Source: a bacterium
Lineage (GTDB): Bacteria > Chloroflexota > Dormibacteria > Aeolococcales > Aeolococcaceae
Direction: 5' to 3'
NCBI GenBank assembly: GCA_021850405.1
Contig: JAJZMA010000194.1
Span: 1 to 6,568 of the forward strand
Length of the DNA: 6,568 nt
The notes beneath the pieces were generated by a model. That model ran no database searches. It was not told where the DNA came from and saw only the letters and a list, made by a program, of their open reading frames with translations. The position numbers and the translations under genes are program-made. Shown here in pieces: positions 5,607 to 6,568 of this stretch (position 1 is its first letter; each line of letters starts with the position of its first letter).

Positions 5607-5611
5607 AGGAG
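5607..5611 (+). promoter_or_regulatory. Ribosome binding site of the regulator gene
   Basis: AGGAG is 3 nt before GTG at 5615 and 9 nt before TTG at 5621. Spacing favours the TTG, while GTG gives the longest frame just after two in-frame stops (5603-5608). The two choices differ by only two residues. Confidence 0.5.
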
Positions 5612-5614
5612 CAG

Positions 5615-6568
5615 GTGACTTTGACAGTAAGGTCCGCAGGTGTCCCGCAGGTGGGGGCCTGCCTTACTGACCCTGATCTCCAGTGGGCAAGGATGCTCTC
5701 CTTTACCCTTATCCATTGCGACCAGTACACAGACCTCCTCTCCCTCTCCACGCTGGGCAAGGTTCATCTGGCGATGGTAAGCATGGAGAAGTTGCCAGAA
5801 AAGCAGCAGCTTCTCTCTTCCCTGCGCGCAGGGGGTGGACTGCTGGCAGTGGTGGTTGAGAACGACCAGCAGGCAGTAGATGCATATGGACTTGGCGCTG
5901 TCGAGGTTTACCGGCGTCCAGTCAATCCCGAAGTGGTGGATCTGTCCCTGCGCTCTCTTCTTGCGCAGGTGGCTGAAGCCCGTCTGTTTCTGCTTCGGGA
6001 GCCGGTACAGACAGTTGGGGATCTGACGATCTCCCTGGTCCACCACACCGTAGAACGCGACGGGCAGGTGCGCCACCTGTCTGTAACCGAGTGGAAGCTG
6101 CTGTGCATCTTTCTTTCCAGACCAGGCCATACGTTCAGCCGCCATGAGCTTGCCACCGAGCTTGACGGTGTGCTCCGCCCGGGGGCAGACCAGGTTGAGC
6201 TTCGCGTTTCAAGGTTGCGGTCCAGGATCGAGCGGGATCCAAGGCGCCCTGCTGTTATTGAGACAGTGCGTGGGGCGGGCTACCGACTGGCGATGGACAC
6301 AATAGTCCATGAGGAAGCTGCACGGCTGATGGACCCGACACGGCTGGTACATGGTGAGCCATCTGAGCCCATAGCCCAGCAGGAGGCAGAATACTGGCGT
6401 TCGGTGTACGAGGAGTTGATATCCACAAAGAAGGGGTTACTGGAGCACCTGCGGTCGTGCGTGGAGAAGCTTTCTCCGACTGCGCGTCAGGAACTGGTAG
6501 AAACCGATGTGCTGCTGCTGGAATCCCAGCTGGAGCGATATAACCACCGCATGCACGTGTGGGCTGAG
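5615..6568 (+). CDS. OmpR/PhoB-type winged-helix regulator with degenerate receiver domain (3' end outside window)
   Basis: 318 codons are open to the last base with no stop. Residues about 12-122 have the layout of a response-regulator receiver: VGACLTDPD first strand, HLAMVSMEKLP third strand, LLAVVVEND, then GAVEVYRRPVNPEVVDL. The key residues are missing: the acidic pair is replaced by L17/T18, there is no Asp at 51-61 where the phosphorylated Asp should be, and the usual Lys before Pro is Arg (R101). Residues about 133-226 are a good Trans_reg_C winged helix: LSVTEWKLL (155-163), recognition helix DQVELRVSRLRSRIE (192-206) and IETVRGAGYRL (215-225). It therefore probably binds DNA without phosphorylation. 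From 227 an unusual extension of at least 92 residues is mostly helical (EAEYWRSVYEEL, then SQLERYNHRMHVWAE). No histidine kinase is in view. A long antisense frame over it is a shadow. Confidence 0.85.
   Translation, partial: MTLTVRSAGVPQVGACLTDPDLQWARMLSFTLIHCDQYTDLLSLSTLGKVHLAMVSMEKLPEKQQLLSSLRAGGGLLAVVVENDQQAVDAYGLGAVEVYRRPVNPEVVDLSLRSLLAQVAEARLFLLREPVQTVGDLTISLVHHTVERDGQVRHLSVTEWKLLCIFLSRPGHTFSRHELATELDGVLRPGADQVELRVSRLRSRIERDPRRPAVIETVRGAGYRLAMDTIVHEEAARLMDPTRLVHGEPSEPIAQQEAEYWRSVYEELISTKKGLLEHLRSCVEKLSPTARQELVETDVLLLESQLERYNHRMHVWAE

Larger units (their letters stand above)
5128..5614. other. 487-nt intergenic region without a convincing gene; several short hairpins
   Basis: No frame here shows recognisable protein sequence. 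Open stretches on both strands are short or low-quality, such as 47 codons from the ATG at 5351 with three Trp. No tRNA, tmRNA, RNase P or SRP hallmarks were seen. Inverted repeats visible by eye are CAGGCGG/CCGCCTG (5246-5252 with 5295-5301), GGGCGG/CCGCCC (5326-5331 with 5339-5344), and GCAGCTCA with TGAG-C-CTGC (5354-5361 with 5367-5375, one bulge). GCCGTGC is also repeated directly near 5267-5284. It must include the end of the CHAP transcript and the promoter of the downstream regulator. A weak hairpin near 5149-5162 followed by GTTTC is the only terminator-like site. Confidence 0.5.

Noticed and set aside
5429..6145. Minus-strand open frame of 238 codons opposite the regulator gene
   Set aside because: It lies mostly antisense to a frame with clear winged-helix homology, and its own product has no recognisable pattern; a coding shadow.

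Overview
The window looks like chromosomal DNA from a fairly GC-rich bacterium, probably monoderm (Gram-positive type). The main clue is a secreted coiled-coil plus CHAP peptidoglycan hydrolase of the PcsB kind. GTG/TTG starts, weak Shine-Dalgarno (SD) sequences and a BldC/excisionase-like helix-turn-helix protein point loosely toward Actinomycetota, Chloroflexota or a related phylum, but nothing here fixes the phylum. There is no transposase, integrase, CRISPR array, tRNA or rRNA. The genes are mostly single or paired, with large, palindrome-rich gaps between them.

Layout. (1) 1-623, plus strand: the C-terminal end of GalU (UTP-glucose-1-phosphate uridylyltransferase), overlapping by 4 bp a small single-pass membrane protein with a Pro/Ala/Ser/Thr tail. 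(2) 638-1168, minus strand: an unrecognised protein of about 170 residues, ending 14 nt from the membrane-protein gene. (3) 1169-1442: a gap between divergent genes, holding an unusually long inverted repeat (13 bp) with flanking alternative hairpins. This is a candidate structured leader RNA of the minus-strand gene. (4) 1443-2441, plus strand: a CaiB/BaiF family III protein of the alpha-methylacyl-CoA racemase type with an intact His/Asp/Glu triad and a short C-terminus. (5) 2594-3583, minus strand: a small HTH protein followed in the same reading frame by coaE (dephospho-CoA kinase); a perfect inverted repeat surrounds the coaE start codon. (6) 3584-4017: a divergent control region with hairpins, an 18-bp perfect palindrome, a promoter with a palindrome in its spacer, and a 12-bp tandem repeat. 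(7) 4018-5127, plus strand: the CHAP hydrolase. (8) 5128-5614: 487 nt without a convincing gene. (9) 5615 to the end, plus strand: an OmpR/PhoB-type winged-helix protein with a receiver-like domain that lacks the phosphorylation residues and has a helical C-terminal extension. It runs off the window.

How the genes relate. GalU (UDP-glucose for envelope polysaccharides), the CHAP hydrolase and perhaps the membrane protein all concern the cell envelope. The racemase-like protein and CoaE both concern CoA chemistry, but they are convergent and not one operon. The most notable points are the candidate structured leader at 1203-1326, the operator-rich region before the CHAP gene, and the orphan, apparently phosphorylation-independent regulator at the right edge. 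I did not recognise a complete novel multi-gene system.
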